A stretch of DNA of 64,000 nucleotides, taken from Acidovorax sp. A79. GTDB taxonomy: Bacteria > Pseudomonadota > Gammaproteobacteria > Burkholderiales > Burkholderiaceae_C. Position 1 is the first letter of the stretch, and every line of letters starts with the position of its first letter. Position numbers and translations under genes: made by a program. The stretch lies in assembly GCF_041154505.1 (NCBI RefSeq), contig NZ_AP028672.1, positions 3,822,501 through 3,886,500 on the forward strand, written 5' to 3'. Of this stretch, positions 47,280 through 55,729 are shown piece by piece. Below the pieces are notes generated by a model. That model saw only the letters and a program-made list of their open reading frames with translations. It searched no databases and was not told where the DNA came from.

Positions 47280-48242
47280 ATGAAAAAATTTGCAATGGCA
47301 GCCGTTGCAGCCGCTGCGCTGAGTGCAGGTGTGGCGCAGGCGTACACCGTGGGTACGTACAGCAATGGTTTCGTGGTTCCTAACGTGATCCACAATGGCG
47401 ATGCCGATACCACTGCTGTTGGTATCGTCAATCAAACCGGCAATGTTGTGCCTGTGTTCTGGACGTTCTTCGATGCGAACTCCAACCACGTCACCGACGG
47501 TTGCTTCCCCATGACCAACAAGGACTTTGAGCCCTTCGTTTGGTCGCAGCAATCCGGTAACGGTCTGGCTGGCACGCGTGGCTACTTGGTGTTTGCTGTC
47601 GGTGCAAACACTTCTTCCACCAGTGCTGCCACCGCATGTAACGTGGCTAATGCAACGGCTGGTGCAGCTGCTAATGGTCAAATCGGTGCCAGCGCCTTCC
47701 AGGTGACCACCGCTGCCCAAGACGTGGCTTATGTTCCAGTGATCGACGGTCCTCTGAATCTCGCCACTGGTTCCGATTTGACCATTCTGGGTCCAAATAG
47801 CCTGCTGTCCGTTGGCGGCGCTCGTGCTGTTGGTGCTTTTGCTGTTGCTCCAGCAACGCCTAACCCTTCGTTCAGCATGCGTTATGCTATTGACAATACG
47901 GCTAATGCTGGCCTGGAAACTCGTATTGTGGTTTGGTCGACTGGTGACCAGCGTGGTACCCACACGGTCAACATGTATGATGCGGCTCAAAACCGTAAGT
48001 CTGTGAACTTCGCTCTGGCTGAGGCCGAGCTGGCGTTCTTCAACCCAGAAACGATCCCTGGCCGTCCTGCAAACTTTGGCGATGGCTTCATCGAGTGGGC
48101 GCCCATGTCTGCTGAGCCAGCTGACTATCCAGGTGTTGGTGGCCAATCGCTGTTCTCCCTGGGTGGCTCCGTGTTCACGTACAGCGTGATCTCTATGCCT
48201 GCCTTCGGTGCTGTGCAGTCCATCCTCGGCACGCACAACTAA
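47280..48242 (+). CDS. Exported protein, putative S-layer/nanopod-type surface protein
   Basis: A 320-residue precursor with a clean Sec signal peptide (MKKFAMAAVAAAALSAGVAQA^Y). The mature ~299 residues are rich in Ala, Gly, Asn, Thr and Val, with two Cys (DGCF and TACN) and a C-terminus of aromatic/beta character. Codons lean to T-ending forms (ggt, gtt, cgt), there is a strong promoter and leader, and a perfect terminator follows, so very high expression is likely. The T2SS operon upstream and glycan genes downstream fit a secreted surface-layer subunit. I recall that Comamonadaceae (Delftia) make nanopods from a similar-sized protein (NpdA), but the homology is untested. Confidence 0.6.
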   Translation: MKKFAMAAVAAAALSAGVAQAYTVGTYSNGFVVPNVIHNGDADTTAVGIVNQTGNVVPVFWTFFDANSNHVTDGCFPMTNKDFEPFVWSQQSGNGLAGTRGYLVFAVGANTSSTSAATACNVANATAGAAANGQIGASAFQVTTAAQDVAYVPVIDGPLNLATGSDLTILGPNSLLSVGGARAVGAFAVAPATPNPSFSMRYAIDNTANAGLETRIVVWSTGDQRGTHTVNMYDAAQNRKSVNFALAEAELAFFNPETIPGRPANFGDGFIEWAPMSAEPADYPGVGGQSLFSLGGSVFTYSVISMPAFGAVQSILGTHN

Positions 48243-48314
48243 TTTTCTTGACATGCGCGGCGGTTTACGCTGTGCATAAAAAAGAAAAGCAAGTGGCCCC
48301 ACTGGGGTTGCTCC

Positions 48315-48347
48315 AAAAAAATGGCGCCGTTCGGCGCCATTTTTTTT
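48315..48347 (+). terminator. Perfect terminator of the surface protein gene
   Basis: AAAAAAATGGCGCC-GTTC-GGCGCCATTTTTTT: a fully symmetrical stem with A and T tracts. It isolates the highly expressed gene from the lipoprotein gene downstream. Confidence 0.95.
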
Positions 48348-48364
48348 GCATGTCTGGGGTCTCT

Positions 48365-49477
48365 ATGAAATTGTCTTGCTCTGTTCCTTTTCGACTTCTT
48401 GCTGTGCTGGGCGTTTGGGGGCTGGCGGGCTGCCAGATGCAGCCCGTATCTGTTGAAGGAGGAGGGGCTCCTCCTGCCAAGGCGCCAGTCACTCAAGAGG
48501 CTTCTGATCGAACGGTCATTGAAGCTCACATGGTCTGGGGTGGTGAGGTGCGCTGTTTTGCCAAGGGCGAATGTCGCTTCGTGTTGGTCGAGCATGAAGA
48601 GGGGCGGGTGGTTCTGCACCAACTCAGTGGAAGGACTTCTCGTCAGCTGGATCGCCAACCTGTGGCCTACCATCCAGATTCTGCTGTATGGTTGTCGGAC
48701 ACTTTAGTGGCTGCAGCTGTTGAGGCTACGGGTAGTCTCGATATCTTCAGGGTTGAGGGCGAGCGCCTGGTGCGGATACATCAGGCGCCTGTCGGTTTTG
48801 CTCCGCGTGATGTGATCTTGGTCAGTGCGTCACAAGGTCGATACAAGTTGTTGGCAACACCATACAGCGGAAAGAATGTGACTTGGATTGATTGGCACGA
48901 AGACAATCGACAAGCGGCGGTATCCAAAAATGTGCGTTGGTGTGAGGCGCCTTGGCATCCTGTTCGCGTGACCAAAATTCCTGGCTTGGCAGGTGGTGGG
49001 TTTGCTGTTGCTTGTCTTGACGATCGCAAGGTTGTCGCAGTCTCGGATTCAGATCTTTTGGCGACCCCCCGGGTGCTTGCCACTTTTGGTGCCGTCGCTC
49101 GCCATGCGCGACCTTCGCCTTCGGGCCAATGGTTGTATGTGGCTTTAGAGACCGGTGCACGCAATGCCCGTATCAACATGCAAACCGGGGAACTCCAGTA
49201 CATCCAGTCACCTCTGACGGGCAGTGTTGCTGTCGCTCCACTGTCTGACGATCTGGTCGTGTGGGCTGAAGATGGAAAGATGTACCTGCAGCGCCTGGAT
49301 GCTGACGCTAAGGTATTGGACACACGCTGGATAAAGACTAGCGGGTTCTCTACGGGTTTGCAGCTCATCGATGTGGATGGCGATGGTGAGCAAGATCTGG
49401 TGGTGCTCAATTCCGTCGATACCGTCGTGGATGTGATCTACGGCCCGCTTTGGGATCGCGCTGTCGAACGCCTGTGA
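48365..49477 (+). CDS. Propeller-like outer-membrane lipoprotein, function unknown
   Basis: A 370-residue lipoprotein with a signal peptide ending VWGLAGC (Cys near residue 21). The rest is a series of beta-strand repeats (for example LVEHEEGRVVLHQLSG, WLYVALETGARNARINMQTG) with a final DVDGDGEQDLVVLNS like FG-GAP/VCBS calcium loops, so a beta-propeller is likely. No enzymatic residues are seen. It is downstream of the terminator of the surface protein gene and touches the next gene. It may help assemble or anchor the surface protein. Confidence 0.65.
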   Translation: MKLSCSVPFRLLAVLGVWGLAGCQMQPVSVEGGGAPPAKAPVTQEASDRTVIEAHMVWGGEVRCFAKGECRFVLVEHEEGRVVLHQLSGRTSRQLDRQPVAYHPDSAVWLSDTLVAAAVEATGSLDIFRVEGERLVRIHQAPVGFAPRDVILVSASQGRYKLLATPYSGKNVTWIDWHEDNRQAAVSKNVRWCEAPWHPVRVTKIPGLAGGGFAVACLDDRKVVAVSDSDLLATPRVLATFGAVARHARPSPSGQWLYVALETGARNARINMQTGELQYIQSPLTGSVAVAPLSDDLVVWAEDGKMYLQRLDADAKVLDTRWIKTSGFSTGLQLIDVDGDGEQDLVVLNSVDTVVDVIYGPLWDRAVERL

Positions 49478-49500
49478 ATTTGTTTTTTGTAGTTATTTCT

Positions 49501-50394
49501 ATGACCCCCTCTTTGTGCAATCCGGGCTGGCTTCGAGCCTTTGTAATGTGTGTTGCGGCCGCTACTGCCTCGTTGGTAGGTGCGTCGGAGACACTGGTTC
49601 GTCTATCTAATGGTGAAACGATCAGTCAAGATGACTTTTCGGCCTATGTGGAGAAGCGGATAGATCTGCGGGCGTCCAGTCGCAACGTTTGGGGTGTGCA
49701 AACTGTATTGCGAGAAATGGCCACGGTGCGCGTACTCTCCCTGGAGGGCGCACAAATAGGGGAGCCGCGCCAAGAAGGAAGAGAGGAGCAGCGTTTTGAT
49801 GATGTCTATGCGCACGCTGTCCATACCAAGTTGCTTCCTGTATGTGCGCCTCCTGCCGACGAGAGGGCATCGCGCCAGTATTTCAACAACAACCCTCAGG
49901 CATTCCGGGTGCCGCCGATGGCACGGCTAAGTCGAGTAATTCTTCCTGCATCCGAGACCTTGGAGGGTGAACCTGCCGCAGCATGGCTTATGAAAGAGGC
50001 GGAAGCTGTGGCTTCGGGGAAGAAGTCGTTTGATGATTTGGTCAAGCAAGCAGAAGCTGTGTACAAGCTGGACCCTCAAGGCGATTTGGGGTGGATTACC
50101 CTCTTTGACGAAGATGCCAGTGTGCTGCGTGTTTTGGCCACGACAAAACAAGGGGAGATGGTAGGCCCACTGCGCGAAGGTGATTTCACCTATCTTTTCA
50201 AGGTGAATGAAAAGCGGGAAGGACGTCAGCTGGCATGGGAAGAAGTGGCGGTATCCGTGCCAGCCCGGGCAGTGTCCTTCTGTCGCCAGGAGGGGGTCAA
50301 GAAGGTTCGGAGCGATCTGTTCACGAAGTACGGTGTTGAGCTGGATAACACTGCAATTCGGGCGCTGTTCCAGAAACAGTCTGCAGCAAAATAG
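49501..50394 (+). CDS. Parvulin/SurA-like peptidyl-prolyl isomerase
   Basis: A 297-residue exported protein. The signal segment is FVMCVAAATASLVGA (about residues 12-28). A SurA-like helical N-part leads to a divergent parvulin domain (ARLSRVILPASE, FDDLVKQAEAVYKLDPQGDLGWI, PLREGDFTYLFKVNEKREG). It should act as a periplasmic foldase or chaperone. ATG 49501 gives a normal start; a GTG at 49474 overlapping the previous stop is an alternative. Its position suggests a client in this locus, perhaps the surface protein or exported glycan machinery. Confidence 0.75.
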   Translation: MTPSLCNPGWLRAFVMCVAAATASLVGASETLVRLSNGETISQDDFSAYVEKRIDLRASSRNVWGVQTVLREMATVRVLSLEGAQIGEPRQEGREEQRFDDVYAHAVHTKLLPVCAPPADERASRQYFNNNPQAFRVPPMARLSRVILPASETLEGEPAAAWLMKEAEAVASGKKSFDDLVKQAEAVYKLDPQGDLGWITLFDEDASVLRVLATTKQGEMVGPLREGDFTYLFKVNEKREGRQLAWEEVAVSVPARAVSFCRQEGVKKVRSDLFTKYGVELDNTAIRALFQKQSAAK

Positions 50395-50553
50395 TTGCCT
50401 CAAAATCAGCGACCAGGGTAGTGTAGTCGTGCTTTGGAGGGGCGCAGTACAATGGTCGGTTTTGCGGATTGCGATGGCATCGTTGCTAGAAGGCGCAATC
50501 TGACGATCAGGCGCATAGCGCCCTCTTTCTAGTGAGACCCTGCAGCTCTGCCA

Positions 50554-51531
50554 ATGACTGAAATACGCGCCTCCGTGTTGATCCCCGTCAAGAACGGAGG
50601 GCCTTTGTTGGGTGATGTGCTGGATGCCGTGCTGGCCCAGAAAGCGCCATGGCCCTTTGAGGTCATTGTGGTGGATTCCGGCTCCTCCGATGACTCAGTG
50701 AAGTGCGCCCGGCAGCGCGGTGTTCGCGTGGAGAGCATTCCAGCTGCAGAATTTGGGCACGGGCGCACCCGCAATTTGCTCGCCTCCATGGCAAGGGGGC
50801 AGTTCCTTGTGTTCATTACGCAAGACGCGCGGCCCGCGAGTCCACAATGGCTTTTCAACATGGTCCAAGGCTGTGATGCAGAGCCTGGTGTGGCCGGTGC
50901 TTTCGGCCCTCATCGCGCGCATCCGCATGCGCGGCATGTCACCCACTGCGAATTGAATCAACACTTTGCAGGGTTTGGAGACAAGCTCTCAGTGATTCGT
51001 CTGGAAGACCGTGCGCGGTTCGCCAGTGACCCTGGTTACCGCCAATGGCTTCACTTTTTCTCCAGCAACAATTCATGCATTCGCCGTGCGGTCTGGGAGC
51101 AGCTGCCTTTGCCAGAGGTGGCTTTTGCAGAAGATCAAACATGGGCTTTGCGCGCTATCGAGGCCGGGCACGCGAAAGCCTTTGTGCCTGACGCAGTTGT
51201 TTACCATTCACACGACTTCGGTGTCTGGGAGACACTGCAGCGCAATTTTGACGAAGCGCGTTCTTTCAACCTCTATTTTGGCTACCGCATTCAGGACAGC
51301 CTGGTGCAGGCCTTGAAATCCGGCGTGCACCTTGCAAAGCGTGATCTGGGCTGGCTGCGCAGCGGGGGATTGCGCGGCTGGCGGCTCTTCAAGAACGCGG
51401 GCTACATGAGCCTTGTGGAAATGGCGCGGGTCGCAGGGCAGTACCTGGGCACCCGGCACGACCGCTTGCCGGCATGGCTATTGCGCTCGGTGTCGCGCGA
51501 TGAGCAATTGCAGCGCGCGGGAGCGGCCTGA
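50554..51531 (+). CDS. Family 2 glycosyltransferase (rhamnosyltransferase-like)
   Basis: A 325-residue GT-A enzyme with SVLIPVKNGGPLLGDVLDAV at the N-terminus, VVDSGSSDDSV, FITQDARPA as metal motif, and FAEDQTWALRAIEAGH later, a pattern typical of bacterial rhamnosyltransferases. It starts a + strand operon of about ten genes. The 160-bp gap before it (50395-50553) has no gene and probably holds the promoter. Confidence 0.85.
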   Translation: MTEIRASVLIPVKNGGPLLGDVLDAVLAQKAPWPFEVIVVDSGSSDDSVKCARQRGVRVESIPAAEFGHGRTRNLLASMARGQFLVFITQDARPASPQWLFNMVQGCDAEPGVAGAFGPHRAHPHARHVTHCELNQHFAGFGDKLSVIRLEDRARFASDPGYRQWLHFFSSNNSCIRRAVWEQLPLPEVAFAEDQTWALRAIEAGHAKAFVPDAVVYHSHDFGVWETLQRNFDEARSFNLYFGYRIQDSLVQALKSGVHLAKRDLGWLRSGGLRGWRLFKNAGYMSLVEMARVAGQYLGTRHDRLPAWLLRSVSRDEQLQRAGAA

Positions 51532-51533
51532 CC

Positions 51534-52757
51534 ATGGCGTTGAACCTGTCAAAGAAGCTCTGGCGCGTGAAGGAGATGGCGCGCAAGGAAGGGGTGTTCG
51601 CCGCCTTGCGGGCCGTGGTGCGCCGCCTGCGCCAGGGGCCTGGGCGGTATGTCGATGTCTTTCGGCACTACGGCTTTGCGTTGCCCTATGTCCTGCCGGC
51701 CCAGCCGGGCGAGCCCGCAAAGGGGTCGCTGCTGTGGTTCATCCCGGACTTCAATCTCGGCTCCGGCGGTCATCTGAATATTTTCCGTACCATCTGGCAT
51801 CTGGAGCAGATGGGATACACGTCCAGCATCGTGATCGGTGCGCCCGTCATGCACCAGGATGCGCAAGAGGCCCGCGATGCCATTCGCGAGCACTTCTTTC
51901 CCCTGCAGGCGCAGGTGCTTCTGGGGCTGGAGAACTTGCCGCCATGCGAATTTGCGGTTGCCACAGGCTGGGACACGGCGTACGCGGTCCGCGCATTCAC
52001 CGGTGCCACGCACAAGCTGTATTTTGTGCAGGATTACGAGCCGCATTTCTACCCGGTGGGGTCCGAGTCGGTGCTGGCGCAGAATACCTACCACTTCGGT
52101 TTCTTCGGCATCACGGCAGGGGGCTGGCTGGCCACCAAGCTGGCGCAGGAGTATGGGATGGTCACACATCCTGTGGGTTTCGGCGTGGAACTGGAGCGCT
52201 ACCGGCGCCTGCCGCGCAGGGAGCCCGAGATACGCCGGGTTTTCTTCTATGCGCGTCCCCCCACGCCCCGGCGGGCATTTGAAATCGGCCTGCTGGTGCT
52301 GAATGCCGTGTGGGAGCGCATGCCCAACACGCAGTTCGTGCTCGCAGGCTGGGACACCGCCGGCTACCATATTCCGTTCCCCCATCTTGCCTGCGGCACC
52401 GTGGCGCTGGATGATTTGCCCGATCTGTACAGCCAGTGCGACGTGGCGCTGGTGCTCTCGCTGACGAATGCCTCGCTGCTGCCCCTGGAGCTGATGGCCT
52501 CCGGCTGCGCCGTGGTGTCCAACCGGGGCCCCAATGTGGAATGGCTGCTCAACGACGACGTAGCCATGCTCGCCGATTCTTCTCCGGAGGGCCTGACCAA
52601 CGCGGTTTGCGCGCTGCTGCAGGACGATGCGCGGCGCCATGCCCTGAGCGAGTGCGCCGAAGTGTTTGCCCGGGCGCAGACCTGGGACATGGTGGCGAAG
52701 GACTTCGAGTCGGCCCTGTTGCACGCCCGGGCCCAGAATCCGCGGGGCGAATCCTGA
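51534..52757 (+). CDS. WsaF-like rhamnosyltransferase (GT-B)
   Basis: A 407-residue GT-B enzyme. It contains LLWFIPDFNLGSGGHLNIFR, YFVQDYEPHFYPVGSE and PLELMASGCAVVSNRGPNVEW, the characteristic pattern of WsaF, the polyrhamnosyl transferase of the Geobacillus S-layer glycan. Probably transfers rhamnose from the dTDP-rhamnose made by the rfb genes. It shares one base with the following epimerase gene. Confidence 0.82.
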   Translation: MALNLSKKLWRVKEMARKEGVFAALRAVVRRLRQGPGRYVDVFRHYGFALPYVLPAQPGEPAKGSLLWFIPDFNLGSGGHLNIFRTIWHLEQMGYTSSIVIGAPVMHQDAQEARDAIREHFFPLQAQVLLGLENLPPCEFAVATGWDTAYAVRAFTGATHKLYFVQDYEPHFYPVGSESVLAQNTYHFGFFGITAGGWLATKLAQEYGMVTHPVGFGVELERYRRLPRREPEIRRVFFYARPPTPRRAFEIGLLVLNAVWERMPNTQFVLAGWDTAGYHIPFPHLACGTVALDDLPDLYSQCDVALVLSLTNASLLPLELMASGCAVVSNRGPNVEWLLNDDVAMLADSSPEGLTNAVCALLQDDARRHALSECAEVFARAQTWDMVAKDFESALLHARAQNPRGES

Positions 52758-53677
52758 TGCGTTGCGCGATTCTCGGAGGAGCGGGTTTCCTGGGCCGCCA
52801 CATTGGCCGGGCCATGGCGGCCGAAGGAGCACATGTGTGGTCGGTCGACCGCGCATTGCCCGCGCCGGGCAGCGCCCCCTGGTTGGCTGGCGCAGTGCAG
52901 GCGGACTGTTTTGACTTGCCCTCCTGGTGGGATGCGGTGGGAGGGGCGGACGTCATCGTTCACCTTGCTTCCTCCACGGTGCCAGCCACGGCCAGTCAAG
53001 ATCCGATCCAGGACGTGCAGACCAATCTGGTGGGCACGTTGCGCCTGCTGCAGGCGCTGCGTCAGAAGGCTGCACGTCCCAGGTTGCTGTTCGCATCCTC
53101 GGGAGGCGCCGTCTATGGTCGGCCGCAGTCGGTACCGCTGGCAGAGACACACCCCACCATGCCCATGGGCGCCTATGGGGCCACCAAGCTGGCGATCGAG
53201 CACCATTTGCGCATCGAGGAGGCGCAACACGGCCTGCCGTGCCGGATACTGCGTTTGAGCAATCCGTATGGGGAATGGCAACAGCCCCACGGCGTCCAGG
53301 GGGTGATCGCTGTTTTTGCGCACCGCGCGCTCAAGGCACAGCCTGTGGATGTATGGGGGGATGGTTCCGTGGTGCGCGACTTTGTCTATGCCGCCGATGT
53401 GGGGCGGGCTTTCGTGGCCGCCTCGCGCCATGAGGGGGAGGCCCGGGTCTTCAACATTGGTGGCGGCGCGGGGCACAGTGTCAATGACATCGTGCGCACG
53501 CTGGAACAATTGATCGGTCACCCTGTGGAACGGCGTGTATTCCCGGCACGCCCGTTTGATCCGCCCGTCAATGTGCTGGACATTCAGCGCGCCCAGGAAG
53601 AACTGCACTGGAAGCCGGCCATGGCTTTCGATGAAGGGGTGTCCAAGTCGGTCGAATGGCTGCGGACGGTGGCATGA
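52757..53677 (+). CDS. NAD-dependent nucleotide-sugar epimerase/dehydratase
   Basis: A 306-residue extended SDR protein with AILGGAGFLGRHIG at the N-terminus, Ser in FASSGGAVYG, Tyr-x3-Lys in GAYGATKLAIEHH and RDFVYAADVGRA. It resembles UDP-glucose/GlcNAc 4-epimerases and related sugar reductases; the exact substrate cannot be told from sequence. It probably supplies a second sugar for the exported glycan. Confidence 0.85.
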   Translation: MRCAILGGAGFLGRHIGRAMAAEGAHVWSVDRALPAPGSAPWLAGAVQADCFDLPSWWDAVGGADVIVHLASSTVPATASQDPIQDVQTNLVGTLRLLQALRQKAARPRLLFASSGGAVYGRPQSVPLAETHPTMPMGAYGATKLAIEHHLRIEEAQHGLPCRILRLSNPYGEWQQPHGVQGVIAVFAHRALKAQPVDVWGDGSVVRDFVYAADVGRAFVAASRHEGEARVFNIGGGAGHSVNDIVRTLEQLIGHPVERRVFPARPFDPPVNVLDIQRAQEELHWKPAMAFDEGVSKSVEWLRTVA

Positions 53678-54498
53678 CGCGTCCTGTATCTCCTTCCTCC
53701 GCCGTGTCTTCGGCCGCGCCACGCAATCCGCGCCAGTTGTGGGTGCTGTGGCGGTATTGGATGATGCGCGAGTTCAAGACCCGCTATGCGGGCTCGGTAC
53801 TGGGCTTTGCGTGGGCGTTCGTCCAACCCCTTGCCACCCTGGCCATCTTCTACGTCCTGTTCGGGCTGGTTCTTGCCGTGCGCGTTCCGGGTCTGGATGT
53901 GGGCAACGGCTACCTGCTGCACTTGCTCGCCGGGCTGGCCGTTTGGCTCCCCTTCACCGATGCGATTGGACGGGGCGTGGGAAGCCTGGCCGCCTATGAG
54001 GATTTTCTGCGCAAGCAGCCCATGCCGGCCGAAATCCTGCCTGCGGTATCGGTGGGCGGGAGCCTGCTGGTTCTCGGGATCGGCTATGGGTTGCTGCTGG
54101 TGCTGTCTGTGGCGCAGGGTGTGGGGCCCTACGCATCGATGGCGTGGCTGCCTGTGCTGGTGCTGGCACAGATTGCGTTGACCTTTGGCCTTACCCTGTT
54201 GTTGAGCATGGCCCACTTTCTCTGGCGTGATGTGGGTTCGATGGTGGCTTTCGCGTTGCAGCTTTGGTTCTATGTGACGCCCATTGTTTACCCGCTGTCC
54301 CAGGTGCCCGAGAAGTTCCATGGCTGGTTCCTCTTCAATCCCTTGGCGTGCCTGGTGCTGATGGTGCAAAGCACGGTGCTGCACATGCCTGTCCCGCCGG
54401 GAACTCCGGTGGCCCTGGCTGTCTGGGTCGTGCTGCTGGCGGGGGGCGGATGGTGGTTTTTCCGTTCCATGAAGTCGGCATTGGGCGAGGCCTTGTAA
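53674..54498 (+). CDS. wzm: ABC-type polysaccharide export permease (Wzm-like)
   Basis: A 274-residue ABC-2 membrane protein with six predicted transmembrane helices. The N-terminal amphipathic part MMREFKTRYAGSVLGFAWAF is a hallmark of O-antigen/teichoic acid exporters. It exports undecaprenyl-linked glycan across the inner membrane with the Wzt ATPase encoded 4 bp downstream. The start ATG 53674 overlaps the epimerase stop. Confidence 0.92.
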   Translation: MTRPVSPSSAVSSAAPRNPRQLWVLWRYWMMREFKTRYAGSVLGFAWAFVQPLATLAIFYVLFGLVLAVRVPGLDVGNGYLLHLLAGLAVWLPFTDAIGRGVGSLAAYEDFLRKQPMPAEILPAVSVGGSLLVLGIGYGLLLVLSVAQGVGPYASMAWLPVLVLAQIALTFGLTLLLSMAHFLWRDVGSMVAFALQLWFYVTPIVYPLSQVPEKFHGWFLFNPLACLVLMVQSTVLHMPVPPGTPVALAVWVVLLAGGGWWFFRSMKSALGEAL

Positions 54499-54502
54499 CG
54501 CC

Positions 54503-55729
54503 ATGACCATACGCTTTGAGGGCATAGAAAAAACCTACATGGTGTACGGCCGCCCCCAGGACAGGCTGTGGGAGTGGGTGACCCGCAGGCAGCGCCACCG
54601 CGTGCACGTGGCGCTGACCGGCGTGGACTTTGAAGTCCAGGCAGGAGAAACGTTTGGGCTGATCGGTGAAAACGGCGCGGGCAAGAGCACCTTGCTGAAG
54701 ATTGCCGCCGGCACCATTCGGCCTACCCATGGCCAGGTGTCGCAGGAAGGCCGTGTTGCCGCGCTGCTGGAACTGGGGGCCGGATTCCACCCGGAGGAGT
54801 CAGGCTACGACAATATCCGCTTCATGGCCGCACTGCATGGCCTGGAAGGCGGTGCCATGGAGGATTTCATCATCCGGGCCACCGCATTCTCCGAGTTGAC
54901 CAGGGAGACGCTCCAACGGCCGGTGAAGACCTACTCTTCAGGCATGTTCATGCGGCTGGCATTTGCCGCGGCGACGGCCATCGATCCCGACGTGTTGATC
55001 GTGGACGAGGCCCTGTCGGTGGGGGATCTGCATTTTCAGAAGAAGAGCCTGAACCGCATCCTGGAGCTGCGCGAGCGTGGCGCCACCGTGCTTTTCTGTT
55101 CCCACAACCTGTACCAGGTGCGCAGCCTGTGCCAGCGGGCGGCGTGGATTCACGGTGGCCGCATACAGGCCATCGGGTCGACGGAGGATGTGGTGACCGC
55201 CTATGAATCGCACGAGCGGCGCAGGTATGCCCATTTGCGCGTCGAGTCGCATGAGGCCGCAAAGAAGGACGATGCGGCGGAGCAGCCTGCAGCCGCCGCT
55301 GCCTCGGGCGCGCCTTTGGTGAAGATTGCGGGCCTGCTGATCGAGACAGGGGACGGTATCAACCCCGCGCAGGTGGATTCATTCCAGGATCTGTTGGTGG
55401 AGATCGAGATCGAGTCCTATGCGGATGCGCCGTTCCATGTGCTGTTTGCGATAGTCCGCCCGGACAAGGACAATGTCTTCGGCACCAGTACCCAGTTCCG
55501 CGCCGGCGGTTCACCGCTGCAGGGCATCGGCAGCCACCGTATTCGCGCCCGGTTCCCGCGATTGCCGCTGCTGTCCGGCGAATACCTGTGGAGTGTGTAT
55601 GTGCTGGACGATTCGGGGATCCAGGTGCTGGACATGGCCGAGCTCATTCAGCCCTTTACCGTGCTGAACCAGCGGCACCGCGAGTTCGGTGTGGCCTGGC
55701 TGGAGCACGAGTGGGTGCTGGTGGAATGA
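54503..55729 (+). CDS. wzt: ABC-type polysaccharide export ATPase with Wzt C-terminal domain
   Basis: A 408-residue protein. The ATPase domain has Walker A GENGAGKST near residue 56, the signature YSSGM and Walker B VLIVDEALS. The C-terminal ~150 residues (from about 255) form a Wzt-C-like beta-sandwich (PLLSGEYLWSVYVLDDSG). In E. coli O9a that domain recognises the modified non-reducing end of the finished chain, so a chain-terminating modification is expected in this system. Confidence 0.93.
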   Translation: MTIRFEGIEKTYMVYGRPQDRLWEWVTRRQRHRVHVALTGVDFEVQAGETFGLIGENGAGKSTLLKIAAGTIRPTHGQVSQEGRVAALLELGAGFHPEESGYDNIRFMAALHGLEGGAMEDFIIRATAFSELTRETLQRPVKTYSSGMFMRLAFAAATAIDPDVLIVDEALSVGDLHFQKKSLNRILELRERGATVLFCSHNLYQVRSLCQRAAWIHGGRIQAIGSTEDVVTAYESHERRRYAHLRVESHEAAKKDDAAEQPAAAAASGAPLVKIAGLLIETGDGINPAQVDSFQDLLVEIEIESYADAPFHVLFAIVRPDKDNVFGTSTQFRAGGSPLQGIGSHRIRARFPRLPLLSGEYLWSVYVLDDSGIQVLDMAELIQPFTVLNQRHREFGVAWLEHEWVLVE

